Source: an uncultured Bacteroidales bacterium (GTDB taxonomy: Bacteria; Bacteroidota; Bacteroidia; Bacteroidales; F082). From it: a DNA stretch of 64,000 bases. The notes below the pieces were generated by a model. That model had not been told where the DNA came from, ran no database searches, and saw only the letters and a program-made list of their open reading frames with translations. Of the stretch, positions 32,588 through 41,108 are shown piece after piece. The first letter of the stretch is position 1, and each line of letters opens with the position of its first letter. Position numbers and translations under genes: made by a program. The stretch is from contig CAJOCJ010000003.1 of the NCBI GenBank assembly GCA_905236635.1, forward strand, positions 62,001-126,000, in the 5' to 3' direction.

Positions 32588-32608
32588 GCTAATGGCTAAT
32601 GGCTATTT
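32588..32608. repeat. Heptamer repeat at the dipeptidase 3' end
   Basis: GCTAATG, GCTAATG, GCTATTT: two exact copies and one partial copy with period 7, overlapping the stop codon of the minus-strand gene. Confidence 0.55.
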
Positions 32609-33964
32609 CGCAAAATGCTGATAGAACTGAATGATCGTCTCGATTCCCTTGAAGAAGTGGTCGAGTCTGTAGTTCTCGTTAGGTGAGTGGATGGCATCTT
32701 CGCCGAGGCCGAAGCCCATCAGGATAGACTTGATTCCCAAAACCTTCTCAAAACGAGCGATAATCGGGATACTTCCGCCGCTTCTCATCGGGATAGGCAG
32801 CTTGCCGTATGTGTCGAAATATGCCTGTTCTGCTGCTTTGTATGCAGGAAGTTCGATAGGGCAACCGTAAGCCTCGCCACCATGTAAAGTGGTCACTTTC
32901 ACCGTCACATATTTAGGAGCCACGCTCTCGAAATACTTCTTAAACAGCTTGCCGATCTTCTCGTGGTCTTGGTTAGGCACCAGTCGGCAAGAAATCTTGG
33001 CGTAAGCCTTCGACGGCAACACTGTCTTCGAGCCTTCACCAGTGTAACCGCCCCAGATACCGCATAAGTCGAAGGTCGGACGGATACCGACTCTCTCAAT
33101 CTTGGTGTATCCTTTTTCGCCACGTAAAGCCTTGACGCCCAATGCGTTCTTGAATTCGACCTCGTTGTAAGGTGCCATATTCAGCATTTTGCGTTCTTTC
33201 TTCGATGACACGACGACGTCGTCATAGAAATGAGGTATGGTGATGTGGTTGTTTTCATCCATCACGCCGGCTACCATCTCGCATAAGGTGTTGATGGGGT
33301 TCGCTACGGCGCCGCCGAACAGTCCTGAGTGTAGGTCGGCATTAGGTCCAGTGACTTCCACCTCCCAGTATGCCAAACCTCTCAAACCTGTTGTGATTGA
33401 TGGGGTGTCGTGCGATATCATGCTGGTGTCAGAGACCAGGATGACATCGGCTTTTACGAGGTTTTTGTTCTTCTCGATCCATTTCGAGAGACTGCCAGAG
33501 CCAATCTCTTCCTCGCCCTCGAGCATGAACTTCACGTTGCAGGGGAGGGTGCCGGTCTGCATCATCGTCTCGAATGCCTTGGCATGCATGAAAGCCTGGC
33601 CTTTGTCGTCGTCAGCACCGCGAGCCCATATCTTGCCGTCTTTTATGACAGGCTCAAACGGGTCGGTGTGCCATAACTCTATCGGGTCGACAGGCATTAC
33701 GTCGTAATGACCGTAAACGAGCACCGTAGGCTTTTTCTTGTCGATGATCTTCTCGCCATAGACGATAGGGTTGCCCTCTGTAGGCATCACCTCGGCCTTG
33801 TCGGCGCCTGCCTTTAAGATGCTGTCGCGCCAGTATTCTGCCGCCTTTATCATATCCGGCTTATGTGCCGATTCCGAACTGATAGAAGGAATCCTGATCA
33901 GTCCGAATAACTCATCCAAAAAACGTTTTTCGTTTTCCTTGATGTATTTCTGTATCTTATTCAT
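32603..33964 (-). CDS. M20-family dipeptidase (carnosinase-like)
   Basis: 453 residues, cytosolic zinc peptidase. Metal-ligand motifs: VYGHYDVMPVD (His/Asp), ADDDKGQ (bridging Asp), LEGEEEIGSGSL (catalytic Glu and ligand), VLVSDTSM and, near the C-terminus, GEDAIHSPNENY (final His). The lid domain contains LHSGLFGGAVANPINTL. Length and motifs match the CNDP/PepV-like dipeptidases. It is the last gene of the leftward lpxK-PNP-lpxH run and is separated from lpxH by a heptamer repeat. Confidence 0.94.
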   Translation of the reverse strand: MNKIQKYIKENEKRFLDELFGLIRIPSISSESAHKPDMIKAAEYWRDSILKAGADKAEVMPTEGNPIVYGEKIIDKKKPTVLVYGHYDVMPVDPIELWHTDPFEPVIKDGKIWARGADDDKGQAFMHAKAFETMMQTGTLPCNVKFMLEGEEEIGSGSLSKWIEKNKNLVKADVILVSDTSMISHDTPSITTGLRGLAYWEVEVTGPNADLHSGLFGGAVANPINTLCEMVAGVMDENNHITIPHFYDDVVVSSKKERKMLNMAPYNEVEFKNALGVKALRGEKGYTKIERVGIRPTFDLCGIWGGYTGEGSKTVLPSKAYAKISCRLVPNQDHEKIGKLFKKYFESVAPKYVTVKVTTLHGGEAYGCPIELPAYKAAEQAYFDTYGKLPIPMRSGGSIPIIARFEKVLGIKSILMGFGLGEDAIHSPNENYRLDHFFKGIETIIQFYQHFAK

Positions 33965-33967
33965 ATT

Positions 33968-34039
33968 ATTAAACTTTTAACTTATAACTCTAAACTGTAA
34001 AACTGACTATCAACTCTAAACTCTACACTCTAAACTTTT
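33968..34039. repeat. Heptamer-type tandem repeat spacer
   Basis: AT-rich units of about 7 nt (TAAACTT, TTAACTT, ATAACTC, AACTCTA, AACTCTA, CACTCTA, AACTTTT) run through the lpxH 3' end. The 19-mer at 34013-34031 recurs as an exact inverse copy at 45373-45391. Confidence 0.65.
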
Positions 34040-34772
34040 TCAGTACCATTTCGTTTCCGTCAAATTCAGCATATGTATAGTCCCAGATCCAGTTTCCTAC
34101 CACCGTTGTCACTGCATGGTCGCCGGTCTTGTACTGCATTGGCTTGTGCTGGTGCCCGAAAACAAAGAAATCTATCGTCGGGTCTTTCTCTAGCTCTGCC
34201 ATGGCGTATTTATACAGACGGGTGTCTTCAATCACGTTATAATATCCGCCTTCTTCTTCTTTCTTAAGCTTCTTAACTCTATGATTATGAGACCATTTCA
34301 ATGCCACTCTTATTCCGAAATCGGGGTGGACATGACGGAAACACCACTGCAGGAAGCGGCATTCGAACACGCTTTTCAGGAATTTGTATCCGCCGTCGCC
34401 TTCGCCGCGTCCGTCGCCGTGAACAAGGAAGAACTTTTTGCCTTTGAGCATCATCACCTCGGGCTCTCTGTGTACCTGGATGCCAATCTCTTGCTGAAGA
34501 TACGAGAACGTCCAGAGGTCGTGGTTGCCCGCGAAAAGATGCACTGGTATGCCGCTGTCGATGAAATCGGCTAGTTTCCCGAGCAGACGCACATGTCCGC
34601 GAGGGACAACAGTCTTGTATTCGTACCAGAAGTCAAACAGGTCGCCCATCAGAAACAGCTCTTCGCACGACTCTTTGATGGAATCGAGAAACTCGAGGAG
34701 CATCTTTTCGCGCCTCTGACTGTCCTCAAGGGTGGGGACTCCGAGATGGAAATCTGTTACGAAATAAATCAT
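34023..34772 (-). CDS. lpxH: UDP-2,3-diacylglucosamine diphosphatase LpxH
   Basis: 249 residues; cleaves UDP-2,3-diacylglucosamine to lipid X in lipid A synthesis at the inner membrane. All calcineurin-type metal motifs are visible: TDFHLG (Asp7, His9), MGDLFDFW, AGNHD, VHGDGRG and FGHQHKP. Length is typical for the LpxH/LpxH2 group of Bacteroidota. It is co-oriented with PNP and lpxK, 15 nt from the former. Confidence 0.93.
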   Translation of the reverse strand: MIYFVTDFHLGVPTLEDSQRREKMLLEFLDSIKESCEELFLMGDLFDFWYEYKTVVPRGHVRLLGKLADFIDSGIPVHLFAGNHDLWTFSYLQQEIGIQVHREPEVMMLKGKKFFLVHGDGRGEGDGGYKFLKSVFECRFLQWCFRHVHPDFGIRVALKWSHNHRVKKLKKEEEGGYYNVIEDTRLYKYAMAELEKDPTIDFFVFGHQHKPMQYKTGDHAVTTVVGNWIWDYTYAEFDGNEMVLKKFRV

Positions 34773-34787
34773 ATTAACTATTGATTA

Positions 34788-35615
34788 TCAAAACTTTATC
34801 TCATCCAAACGCTTGAGCATCTCCTTCAAGATGGCGGTCATCTTAGGCTCTGCCACGTTGGCCGCGTTAATCACCTCTTCGTGAGTCACCTGTACTGCTA
34901 TGTCTTTTCCGCCGAGGTCGGTGATGATTGACATTGCGAACACTGGAAGTCCGCAGTGACGTGCTATGATAACCTCAGGCACTGTTGACATTCCCACGCA
35001 GTCGCCGCCGATAATACGATAGTAGTTGTATTCGGCCGGAGTCTCGTAAGTGGGACCTGTGTCGCCCACGTAAACGCCGTGTTGTACCTGGATCTTCAGC
35101 TCGTCAGCAATCTTATCGGCGAAAGCCAGCACATTTTTGTTATATGCCTCGCTCATCTCCGGGAAACGTGTGCCGATGCGGTCGTCGTTCTTGCCAATCA
35201 ACGGGTTAGGCAACAGGTTGATGTGGTCGGTGATGAACATGATGTCGCTTACGCGGAAATCAGGGTTGATGCCACCGCTGGCGTTTGAAAGCACTAACAG
35301 CTTGATACCCAAATATTTAAGCACGCGAATAGGGAAAGTTACTTCCTTGGTGCTGTAGCCTTCATAATAATGGAAACGGCCTTGCATCGCCACGACCTTA
35401 CGTCCGCTCAGAGTTCCTAATATGAGTTTTCCCTGATGTCCGGCAACTGTCGAAACCGGGAAGTTTGGAATCTCTGCGTATGGAATAGAGTATTGAGTAT
35501 CAATAACATTCACTAATCCACCAAGGCCCGAACCCAACACAATACCCACTTCAGGTTCAAAGCCGTTTGTCTTCGATTTGATAAAATCTACTGTCTCAAG
35601 AATTTTTTCCAACAT
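34788..35615 (-). CDS. Purine nucleoside phosphorylase (type I)
   Basis: 275 residues; reversible phosphorolysis of inosine/guanosine in purine salvage. Trimeric-PNP motifs: GSGLGGL (phosphate binding), PVSTVAGHQGKLILG, QGRFHYYEGY, LVLSNASGGINPDF, GPTYETPAEYN, and GMSTVPEVIIARHCGLPV (base binding), with TDLGGKD late. Its N-terminal codons overlap the lpxK 3' end by 20 nt, so both sit on one transcript. Confidence 0.95.
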   Translation of the reverse strand: MLEKILETVDFIKSKTNGFEPEVGIVLGSGLGGLVNVIDTQYSIPYAEIPNFPVSTVAGHQGKLILGTLSGRKVVAMQGRFHYYEGYSTKEVTFPIRVLKYLGIKLLVLSNASGGINPDFRVSDIMFITDHINLLPNPLIGKNDDRIGTRFPEMSEAYNKNVLAFADKIADELKIQVQHGVYVGDTGPTYETPAEYNYYRIIGGDCVGMSTVPEVIIARHCGLPVFAMSIITDLGGKDIAVQVTHEEVINAANVAEPKMTAILKEMLKRLDEIKF

Positions 35616-36645
35616 AGTCCAAAATCAAATTATTAAATATTTTTTCTTCTTTCTCATCGTTGAAACGCACCTCTATCGGGGCAACGAAAAGCGGCACGTT
35701 CTCAAACCTGTTGAGATAAGAGTCTTTTGTTAATCGCATTAAGTCTTTTTCAGTCGTCACAATGATTTTATTTCTGCCGATCACGCTCTTGTAGCCGTCC
35801 AGAATCACGTCGATGTCGTTATAGCTAAAGCTGTGATGGTCGTTGAAATATTTGGTAATCAAAGTGTTGTATTTTCTTTTAAGATAATCTTCAAGAGGAT
35901 AAGGATTGGCTATTCCGCAGAAGAGATATGCCGACTTGATGTCTTGCAAAACCGTTTCTTTTGCAGCGTTGGTAACTGGTTTAAGACCTTGAAAATCAAT
36001 ATATGTGAAGAAAACTTGCTGATATGGTCTTGCGTGCAGTGTGCTTATCACGTCGCGTTTGTCATAAGGCAGCAGCACGCGTGGTGATTTCGTCACTATG
36101 ATGATGTCGGCACGTTTTGCGGCGCATTTAATATCACGCAGACCGCCCGCCGGCACCAGCATGTCTTTCTTGTAAAGGTTGTAGTATTCCGTCAGCAGGA
36201 TGTTCATTCCTGGCTTGATTTTCCTGTGCTGGTATGCGTCGTCGAGCAACACCACCTGCGGAGCGTTGGGCAGATGTATCAATTTTGAAACTCCGTGCGG
36301 GCGGTCGGCGTCCACTGCAACCGTTATGTTGTCGTATTTTGTGTGGTAGAGCAGAGGCTCATCGCCGATCTGCTCGTAAGTGGTGCCGTTGCCTGCAAGC
36401 ACAAAGTCAACTGTCTTACGTCCGTATCCGCGGCTTAATACAGCCACCCTGAACTTGTCTTTCAATAACCTGATGAGATACTCGGTGTGAGGAGTTTTGC
36501 CCGTGCCGCCGAAAGAGAGGTTGCCAACGCAGATTGTCGGGACTGTGAAGCTTTCCGAGCGCGCAATCCCCGTGTCATACAGCCAATGGCGGATGTACAA
36601 GACAGCCGCGTAAAGCCATGATAACGGTGCTAACAATCTTCTCAT
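35596..36645 (-). CDS. lpxK: Tetraacyldisaccharide 4'-kinase LpxK
   Basis: 349 residues; phosphorylates the lipid A precursor at the 4' position, at the inner membrane. An N-terminal membrane-interacting helix (LAPLSWLYAAVLYIRHWLYD) precedes the Walker A sequence NLSFGGTGKTPHTEYL. DRPHGV and LLDDAYQHRKIKPGMNILLTEY follow. With lpxH in the same operon this gives two steps of lipid A synthesis. Confidence 0.95.
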   Translation of the reverse strand: MRRLLAPLSWLYAAVLYIRHWLYDTGIARSESFTVPTICVGNLSFGGTGKTPHTEYLIRLLKDKFRVAVLSRGYGRKTVDFVLAGNGTTYEQIGDEPLLYHTKYDNITVAVDADRPHGVSKLIHLPNAPQVVLLDDAYQHRKIKPGMNILLTEYYNLYKKDMLVPAGGLRDIKCAAKRADIIIVTKSPRVLLPYDKRDVISTLHARPYQQVFFTYIDFQGLKPVTNAAKETVLQDIKSAYLFCGIANPYPLEDYLKRKYNTLITKYFNDHHSFSYNDIDVILDGYKSVIGRNKIIVTTEKDLMRLTKDSYLNRFENVPLFVAPIEVRFNDEKEEKIFNNLILDYVGKNS

Positions 36646-36669
36646 TGGTTATTTTTTGATATAAACGTA

Positions 36670-36699
36670 CAAATATACGAAATATTTTTGATTTACAAA
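36670..36699 (-). promoter_or_regulatory. Promoter of the lpxK operon
   Basis: On the minus strand TTTG (36696-36699) is followed 18 nt later by TATATTTG (36670-36677). The lpxK ATG is 24 nt downstream. The transcript probably covers lpxK, PNP, lpxH and possibly the dipeptidase. Confidence 0.65.
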
Positions 36700-36734
36700 T
36701 CAATAATTTTATTATTTTAGCGAAAAATTTTGAA

Positions 36735-37529
36735 ATGCAAAAAGTTAGCGAAATTGTAGGCTGTATCACCGATATCGCCCCTCTGAAATGGCAGGAGTCG
36801 TGGGATAATGCCGGACTGCTTGTCGGAGATGCCAATATGCTGATAGACAAGGCATTAGTGACGCTCGACGTGACCGAAGCTGTCATCGATGAGGCAATAG
36901 AAAAGGGCTTCCATCTCGTGATAAGCCATCACCCTCTGATTTACCGTCCGCTGAAACATCTTTTGCCCGAAAACACTATCGAACGCACCATCATCAAAGC
37001 GATAAAGCACGACATCGCCATCGCTTGTATGCATACCAACCTCGACAACAGCTATCTTGGCGTGAGCAAATGGCTCGCCGACCGGATAGGACTCAAGAAT
37101 CTCGAGATCCTGGAGCCAATGAAGGTCGACGAAGATGTCATCACTGGCGGTGGCATGGTCGGCGAGCTCGAAAATGCACTCGACGAGAAAGAATTTTTGG
37201 CTCTCGTGAAAAAAAATCTTAATGCAAAAGCACTCCGTCATTCCGATTTTTTAGGTAAAAAAATCAAGAAAGTGGCAGTCTGCGGTGGCTCGGGTTTCTT
37301 CTTGCTTGACAACGTAAAGCATTGTAACGCAGACGCTTACATCACCGGAGATATAAAATATCACGACTTTTTTGAGGCCGACGGCAGGCTCCTTTTAGTC
37401 GATGCAGGTCACTATGAAACAGAACAATTTACAAAAGAATTAATTGCTGATGCAATTATTAAAAAATTTTGTAACTTTGCAGTTTCAATTTCGAGCGTGA
37501 AAACTAACTCGATAAACTATTTTGTATAA
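36735..37529 (+). CDS. Nif3-like dinuclear metal-centre protein
   Basis: 264 residues of the YbgI/YqfO-type Nif3 family. N-terminal WQESWDNAGLLVGD; metal-binding residues in VISHHPLIYRP, CMHTNLDN and, near the end, DAGHYETEQF. It is shorter than YqfO forms that carry a CutA-like insertion. Role uncertain (GTP cyclohydrolase 1 type 2 has been proposed for relatives). It precedes the zinc-ribbon gene, a pairing often found in bacteria. Its last 20 codons contain the next gene's promoter element. Confidence 0.92.
   Translation: MQKVSEIVGCITDIAPLKWQESWDNAGLLVGDANMLIDKALVTLDVTEAVIDEAIEKGFHLVISHHPLIYRPLKHLLPENTIERTIIKAIKHDIAIACMHTNLDNSYLGVSKWLADRIGLKNLEILEPMKVDEDVITGGGMVGELENALDEKEFLALVKKNLNAKALRHSDFLGKKIKKVAVCGGSGFFLLDNVKHCNADAYITGDIKYHDFFEADGRLLLVDAGHYETEQFTKELIADAIIKKFCNFAVSISSVKTNSINYFV
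37472..37479 (+). promoter_or_regulatory. -7 element inside the nif3-like gene
   Basis: TAACTTTG followed by C lies in the 3' coding end, 68 nt before the zinc-ribbon gene. No TTTG was seen at the usual -33 position, so this is a moderate call. Confidence 0.45.
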
Positions 37530-37547
37530 ATATTAAATTTAACATAA

Positions 37548-38336
37548 ATGGCTGATAATCAGGAACTTAAACTCAACGAAGAAGAACAGATTGAAGTTAC
37601 CGTTGAAAGAAAATTGGTTGCACTTTACACCCTGCAACAGATTGATTCGAAGATTGACAGTATCCGCAGACAGCGCGGCGAGCTGCCTGAAGCAGTGCAG
37701 GACCTCGAAGACGAAGTGGCTGGTCTTGAGACACGTATTGAGAACTACAACACCGATCTGAAGAAATTCAACACCGATGTCACTAACTACAAAATCAAGA
37801 TCAAAGAGACACAGGCTTTGATAAAGAAATACGAGGAACAGCAGAACCAGGTGCGCAACAGCCGTGAATATGACTCTTTGACAAAAGAGACTGAGTATCA
37901 ATCACTTGAGATTCAGCTCTGCGAGAAGAGAATCAAGGACGCGACAATTAAAATCGAGGATATCAAGACTAATCTTGAGGCAACCGAGAAGAAACTTGCT
38001 GATGTTAAGAGCGAACTCGTGCTGAAACAGTCGGAACTCAACTCAATCGTTGAAGAGACTGAGAAAGAAGAGGAAGGACTTTTAGCACAGTCGAAGGAAA
38101 GCGAGGCTTTGATTGAGGAACGTCTGCTCGCCGCCTACAAACGCATCAGAAAAGGTGCAAGAAACGGTTTGGCAGTAGTGCAAATCAAGGAGGGAGCCTG
38201 CTGTGGATGCTTCAACAAGATCCCACCTCAACATCAGCTCGATATCTGTATTCACAAGAAAATCATCGTTTGTGAGTACTGTGGCCGTATCTTGGTTGAC
38301 CAGAACATCGTCAGCCAGTACAACGCCCAAGGCTGA
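37548..38336 (+). CDS. Coiled-coil protein with C-terminal zinc ribbon (CT398-like)
   Basis: 262 residues. A long antiparallel coiled coil (about 20-195) rich in Glu/Lys/Leu, with EYDSLTKETEYQSLEIQLCEKRI, leads to a C4 zinc ribbon: CCGCFNKIPPQ and CEYCGRILV (zf-RING_7 type). The structure is that of the CT398/YqgF-adjacent family, proposed to bind nucleic acids or RNA polymerase partners. The biological role is not known. It pairs with the Nif3-like gene upstream. Confidence 0.9.
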   Translation: MADNQELKLNEEEQIEVTVERKLVALYTLQQIDSKIDSIRRQRGELPEAVQDLEDEVAGLETRIENYNTDLKKFNTDVTNYKIKIKETQALIKKYEEQQNQVRNSREYDSLTKETEYQSLEIQLCEKRIKDATIKIEDIKTNLEATEKKLADVKSELVLKQSELNSIVEETEKEEEGLLAQSKESEALIEERLLAAYKRIRKGARNGLAVVQIKEGACCGCFNKIPPQHQLDICIHKKIIVCEYCGRILVDQNIVSQYNAQG

Positions 38337-38341
38337 TTCCG

Positions 38342-39823
38342 TTAGTCGAGTCTGAACTTAAAGGAGACGACAACCTGATTTGTGTTGGTCGTCTCTTTTA
38401 TTTGTGTCTCGTCGGCAACCAACTCACCGCTAGCATCCACGTAGTTCGCAGGATACATTGAGTATTGCGAATAGAGGTCGTACGAGTTCTTGCGCTGGCT
38501 GAACACGTATGCCGCGTCGATGGTGAAACGGTGGTGTGTGTAGCCGAAACCGCATGAATATGATGTGGTTCTCAAATCCTTTTTGTCGATGCCCAGCGGA
38601 CTGCCATAGAAGGCATAGCCTGCGCGGAAGGCGAGGGTCTGCCATCTCCACTCGGTGCCTAATCTGAAGTTCGACGTGCCACGATAAGTGTCCTTGATGA
38701 AATTGTTCAGGTTGCTATAGTTATAGTCGTGGCTTGAGGCGCGCATCTTGCTGTAATCGGCATATTCGTAATCGCCGGTAATCATTCCGTAGTTGCCAAA
38801 GATCAAAGCTGCGCTGGCGTTGAAACGGAGTGGGGTGGTGACGGTATAGTCGTAGGTGCCAGTCGGCGACTCGTAGTTGTAGTTGCCGTCGGTGAAAGAG
38901 GAGTATGTCTCGGTGCCCCAGGTGTCGGTAACCTTATATAAATAAGGAGTATGCACTGCTGCGCCCAGTCTTATCCACTTGGCAGGATACACTATCGCTC
39001 CAATCTTCGCATTGATGCCAACACCCGAGTTGTTGAGGTGTGTCGTCTGGTTCCAGTTTTTGAAGACCTCCCCATAAGTGAGATTCGTCTCTTTATAATC
39101 TTTCGTTACTTTCCTGTCGAAATAAGGTATACCTACCGATACTCCCAGGAAGAACTTCTCATTGAAATTAAAGCCTGAAGCGAAAGTGAACTCGCGTGAG
39201 TGGCCTCTCTTGCTCACACCATATTGCTGGTTGATGCCACCGGCAGGAAGATCGGTATAATAACCATTCTCGTCGATGCCAAAGACACCTGTATATAACA
39301 ATGGGTATAAGCTATTCGGATAATAATTCTCCAAATCGTTTTCATTCAAGATGCCGTTGGCCTCCATTTCTGAGAAATATGCATCCACCAGAGATGTGTT
39401 AGGGTTATCGCCATCGACAAATGAATTATACGTGTAGTTGTTTAATTTGTTGATGCCTACGGCAAAACTCACTGTGCTCAAAGCCCCGTCGTTGACATCC
39501 GTCGTCCAAGTCAGGCCGACGTTGTTTAATGAGAGCTTGAAAGCCCTGTCGGAACCGGCGTTGCCTTGATAGTCGGAATCTGTTGATGTGGCTGTAAAGT
39601 CAGGGGTGAATACGAATGTTGACTTTCTGAACAATCCCAATCCTGCAGGGTTTATCGCTATTGCAGAGAAGTCGGAACCTACTGCACCCATGGCGTTGCC
39701 CATGGCCGCGCCCTTAGCTGTTCCCTGATAGTTGACGGATGAGAAGTCGAGCATGTCGTTTTCATCCTGTGCCATCGCGAACAGTGGTGCTAATATAGTG
39801 ATTATCAAAAATATGCGTTTCAT
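38342..39823 (-). CDS. OmpP1/FadL-family outer-membrane transporter
   Basis: 493 residues, signal peptide ending at AMAQ. The N-terminal hatch region is NYQGTAKGAAMGNAMGAVGSDFSAIAINPAGLGLF, the FadL/OmpP1 signature (NPAGL). The remainder forms the 14-strand barrel pattern with a closing aromatic-ended strand (VVVSFKFRLD). FadL-type channels carry hydrophobic compounds into the periplasm; the ligand here is unknown. The 3' end of the gene contains the convergent neighbour's terminator hairpin. Confidence 0.88.
   Translation of the reverse strand: MKRIFLIITILAPLFAMAQDENDMLDFSSVNYQGTAKGAAMGNAMGAVGSDFSAIAINPAGLGLFRKSTFVFTPDFTATSTDSDYQGNAGSDRAFKLSLNNVGLTWTTDVNDGALSTVSFAVGINKLNNYTYNSFVDGDNPNTSLVDAYFSEMEANGILNENDLENYYPNSLYPLLYTGVFGIDENGYYTDLPAGGINQQYGVSKRGHSREFTFASGFNFNEKFFLGVSVGIPYFDRKVTKDYKETNLTYGEVFKNWNQTTHLNNSGVGINAKIGAIVYPAKWIRLGAAVHTPYLYKVTDTWGTETYSSFTDGNYNYESPTGTYDYTVTTPLRFNASAALIFGNYGMITGDYEYADYSKMRASSHDYNYSNLNNFIKDTYRGTSNFRLGTEWRWQTLAFRAGYAFYGSPLGIDKKDLRTTSYSCGFGYTHHRFTIDAAYVFSQRKNSYDLYSQYSMYPANYVDASGELVADETQIKETTNTNQVVVSFKFRLD
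38361..38404 (+). terminator. Terminator of the zinc-ribbon gene embedded in the FadL coding end
   Basis: Stem GAGACGAC (38364-38371) / GTCGTCTC (38388-38395), extended by AAAG/TTTT and AAC/GTT, then TTTTATTTG. It acts for plus-strand transcription yet lies inside the minus-strand FadL-type gene. Confidence 0.7.
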
Positions 39824-39837
39824 GACTCTATAATCTT

Positions 39838-39891
39838 TTATCTGTTATCTTTTATCTGTTATCGATTATCTGTTATCGATTATCTGTTATC
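39838..39891. repeat. 14-bp tandem repeat (two heptamers), four copies
   Basis: TTATCTGTTATC occurs at 39838, 39852, 39866 and 39880 with 2-nt spacers (TT, GA, GA), so the period is exactly 14 (two heptamers TTATCnn). The last copy overlaps the stop codon of the neighbouring minus-strand gene. Confidence 0.85.
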
Positions 39892-41020
39892 TTCTGCCGC
39901 CGCTGCGAGATCCTCCTGAGTATCCGCCGCTACGTGAGCCACCACTCGAAGAACCGCTGCTTCTTGGAGAAGAATAGGAGCTTCTGGAAGGAGTGCTGCT
40001 ACTTCTTGGGGTTGTGGTGCTCGGGCGCGAGGTGCTACTTGGCTTTGTAGTGCTGCTGTTCGGACGCGAAGTGCCGTTGTTACTCGGTCTTACAGTATTG
40101 CTGTTTGGCCTGCTGGTCGGGCGTACGTATTCCGAACTTGAACGTGACTGACGGTTCGAGTTTGCCGGAGTGTAAGTCTTGCTGTTTGATGCAGGTCTTG
40201 TTGCGCTGGCCGGCCTTCTTGTTGTCGTGGATTCGGCAGGACGTACCGTATTATTTGATCCGCTGTTGTTGGACGGTCTTACGTTGCTTGACGCAGGTCT
40301 TGTCGCACTAGCAGGTCTTCTGGTTGTCGTTGACTCAGCAGGACGCACCGTGTTGTTTGTTCCGCTGCCGTTGTTGGATGGTGTAACGTTGGCCGATGCT
40401 GGTCTTCTGCCGCTGTTATTAGGATTGCCATTGCCATTGCCATTGCCGTGATTTACTGCACCATAATGGCTGTTGTTGTAACTGCCCACATGATGCGGAT
40501 GATTTGGGTGGTATGGGTGATGCGGATGGTGTGGGTGATGATTATATGGATAATATGGATAATAGGAATAATACGGATAATAACCGCCCCAATATCCTGT
40601 ATAATACCAATATGGACTATAGCTGTAGTATGGATACCAGTAAGGATCCCAACCATAATAATAGGTATATGGCCATCCGTAATAATATCCAAATCCGACA
40701 CCAGCTCCTAACTCGACAGTGACATGTGTCTCAGGAGCAGTTTCTTCGACGATATAGACTGTATCGACGACTCTCTCTATGGTGTCCACAGGGGTATATT
40801 CTTGGTAAATTTTTGCGGTTTCAGCACTAGTTTTACGCGTTTCGCTCTTAACAGTGTTGGAATCGAAATAACCGTAATTTGAGGTCACTAGTGTCTTTTC
40901 GAACTGCGTGTCCTTGTCGTACGGTGAGTAATATGCGTCGTCGTTGATGACGTTATTGCTTGACGCACAGGCAGTTAACAACATTGTTGCAGCTGCGATG
41001 ATGATGATTGACCTTTTCAT
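39887..41020 (-). CDS. Low-complexity surface lipoprotein (Tyr/Trp-, His/Pro- and Ser/Arg-rich)
   Basis: 377 residues. The lipobox is MLLTACASS (Cys about residue 18). After a short globular part (to about 105) comes a Tyr/Trp/Gly/Pro-rich stretch (YYGWPYTYYYGWDPYWYPYY), then a His-Pro repeat (HHPHHPHHPYHPNHPHH), an Asn/Gly run and a long Ser/Thr/Arg/Pro/Asn tail. The tail includes a duplicated block NNTVRPAESTTTRRPASATR. It is probably a flexible outer-membrane-anchored protein. No family is recognised; composition makes homology searches weak. Confidence 0.7.
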   Translation of the reverse strand: MKRSIIIIAAATMLLTACASSNNVINDDAYYSPYDKDTQFEKTLVTSNYGYFDSNTVKSETRKTSAETAKIYQEYTPVDTIERVVDTVYIVEETAPETHVTVELGAGVGFGYYYGWPYTYYYGWDPYWYPYYSYSPYWYYTGYWGGYYPYYSYYPYYPYNHHPHHPHHPYHPNHPHHVGSYNNSHYGAVNHGNGNGNGNPNNSGRRPASANVTPSNNGSGTNNTVRPAESTTTRRPASATRPASSNVRPSNNSGSNNTVRPAESTTTRRPASATRPASNSKTYTPANSNRQSRSSSEYVRPTSRPNSNTVRPSNNGTSRPNSSTTKPSSTSRPSTTTPRSSSTPSRSSYSSPRSSGSSSGGSRSGGYSGGSRSGGRR

Positions 41021-41059
41021 AATAATTCAATTTTTATTAATACTTTGCAAAAATTTTTG

Positions 41060-41067
41060 TAATTTTG
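41060..41067 (+). promoter_or_regulatory. -7 element of proS
   Basis: TAATTTTG followed by C, 41 nt before the proS start. A TTTG lies too close (12 nt) to be the -33 box, so this is a moderate call. Confidence 0.5.
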
Positions 41068-41108
41068 CACACTGAAATACTAACAAAAATCGTACCAAAC
41101 TTTTAAAA

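Noticed and set aside
30786-32600. A full diversity-generating retroelement in this window
   Set aside because: No reverse transcriptase frame and no adenine-rich template repeat were found around the FGE genes.
40105-40722. Plus-strand frames across the low-complexity lipoprotein gene
   Set aside because: They are antisense shadows of the skewed codon composition; the minus-strand gene has a signal peptide and lipobox.
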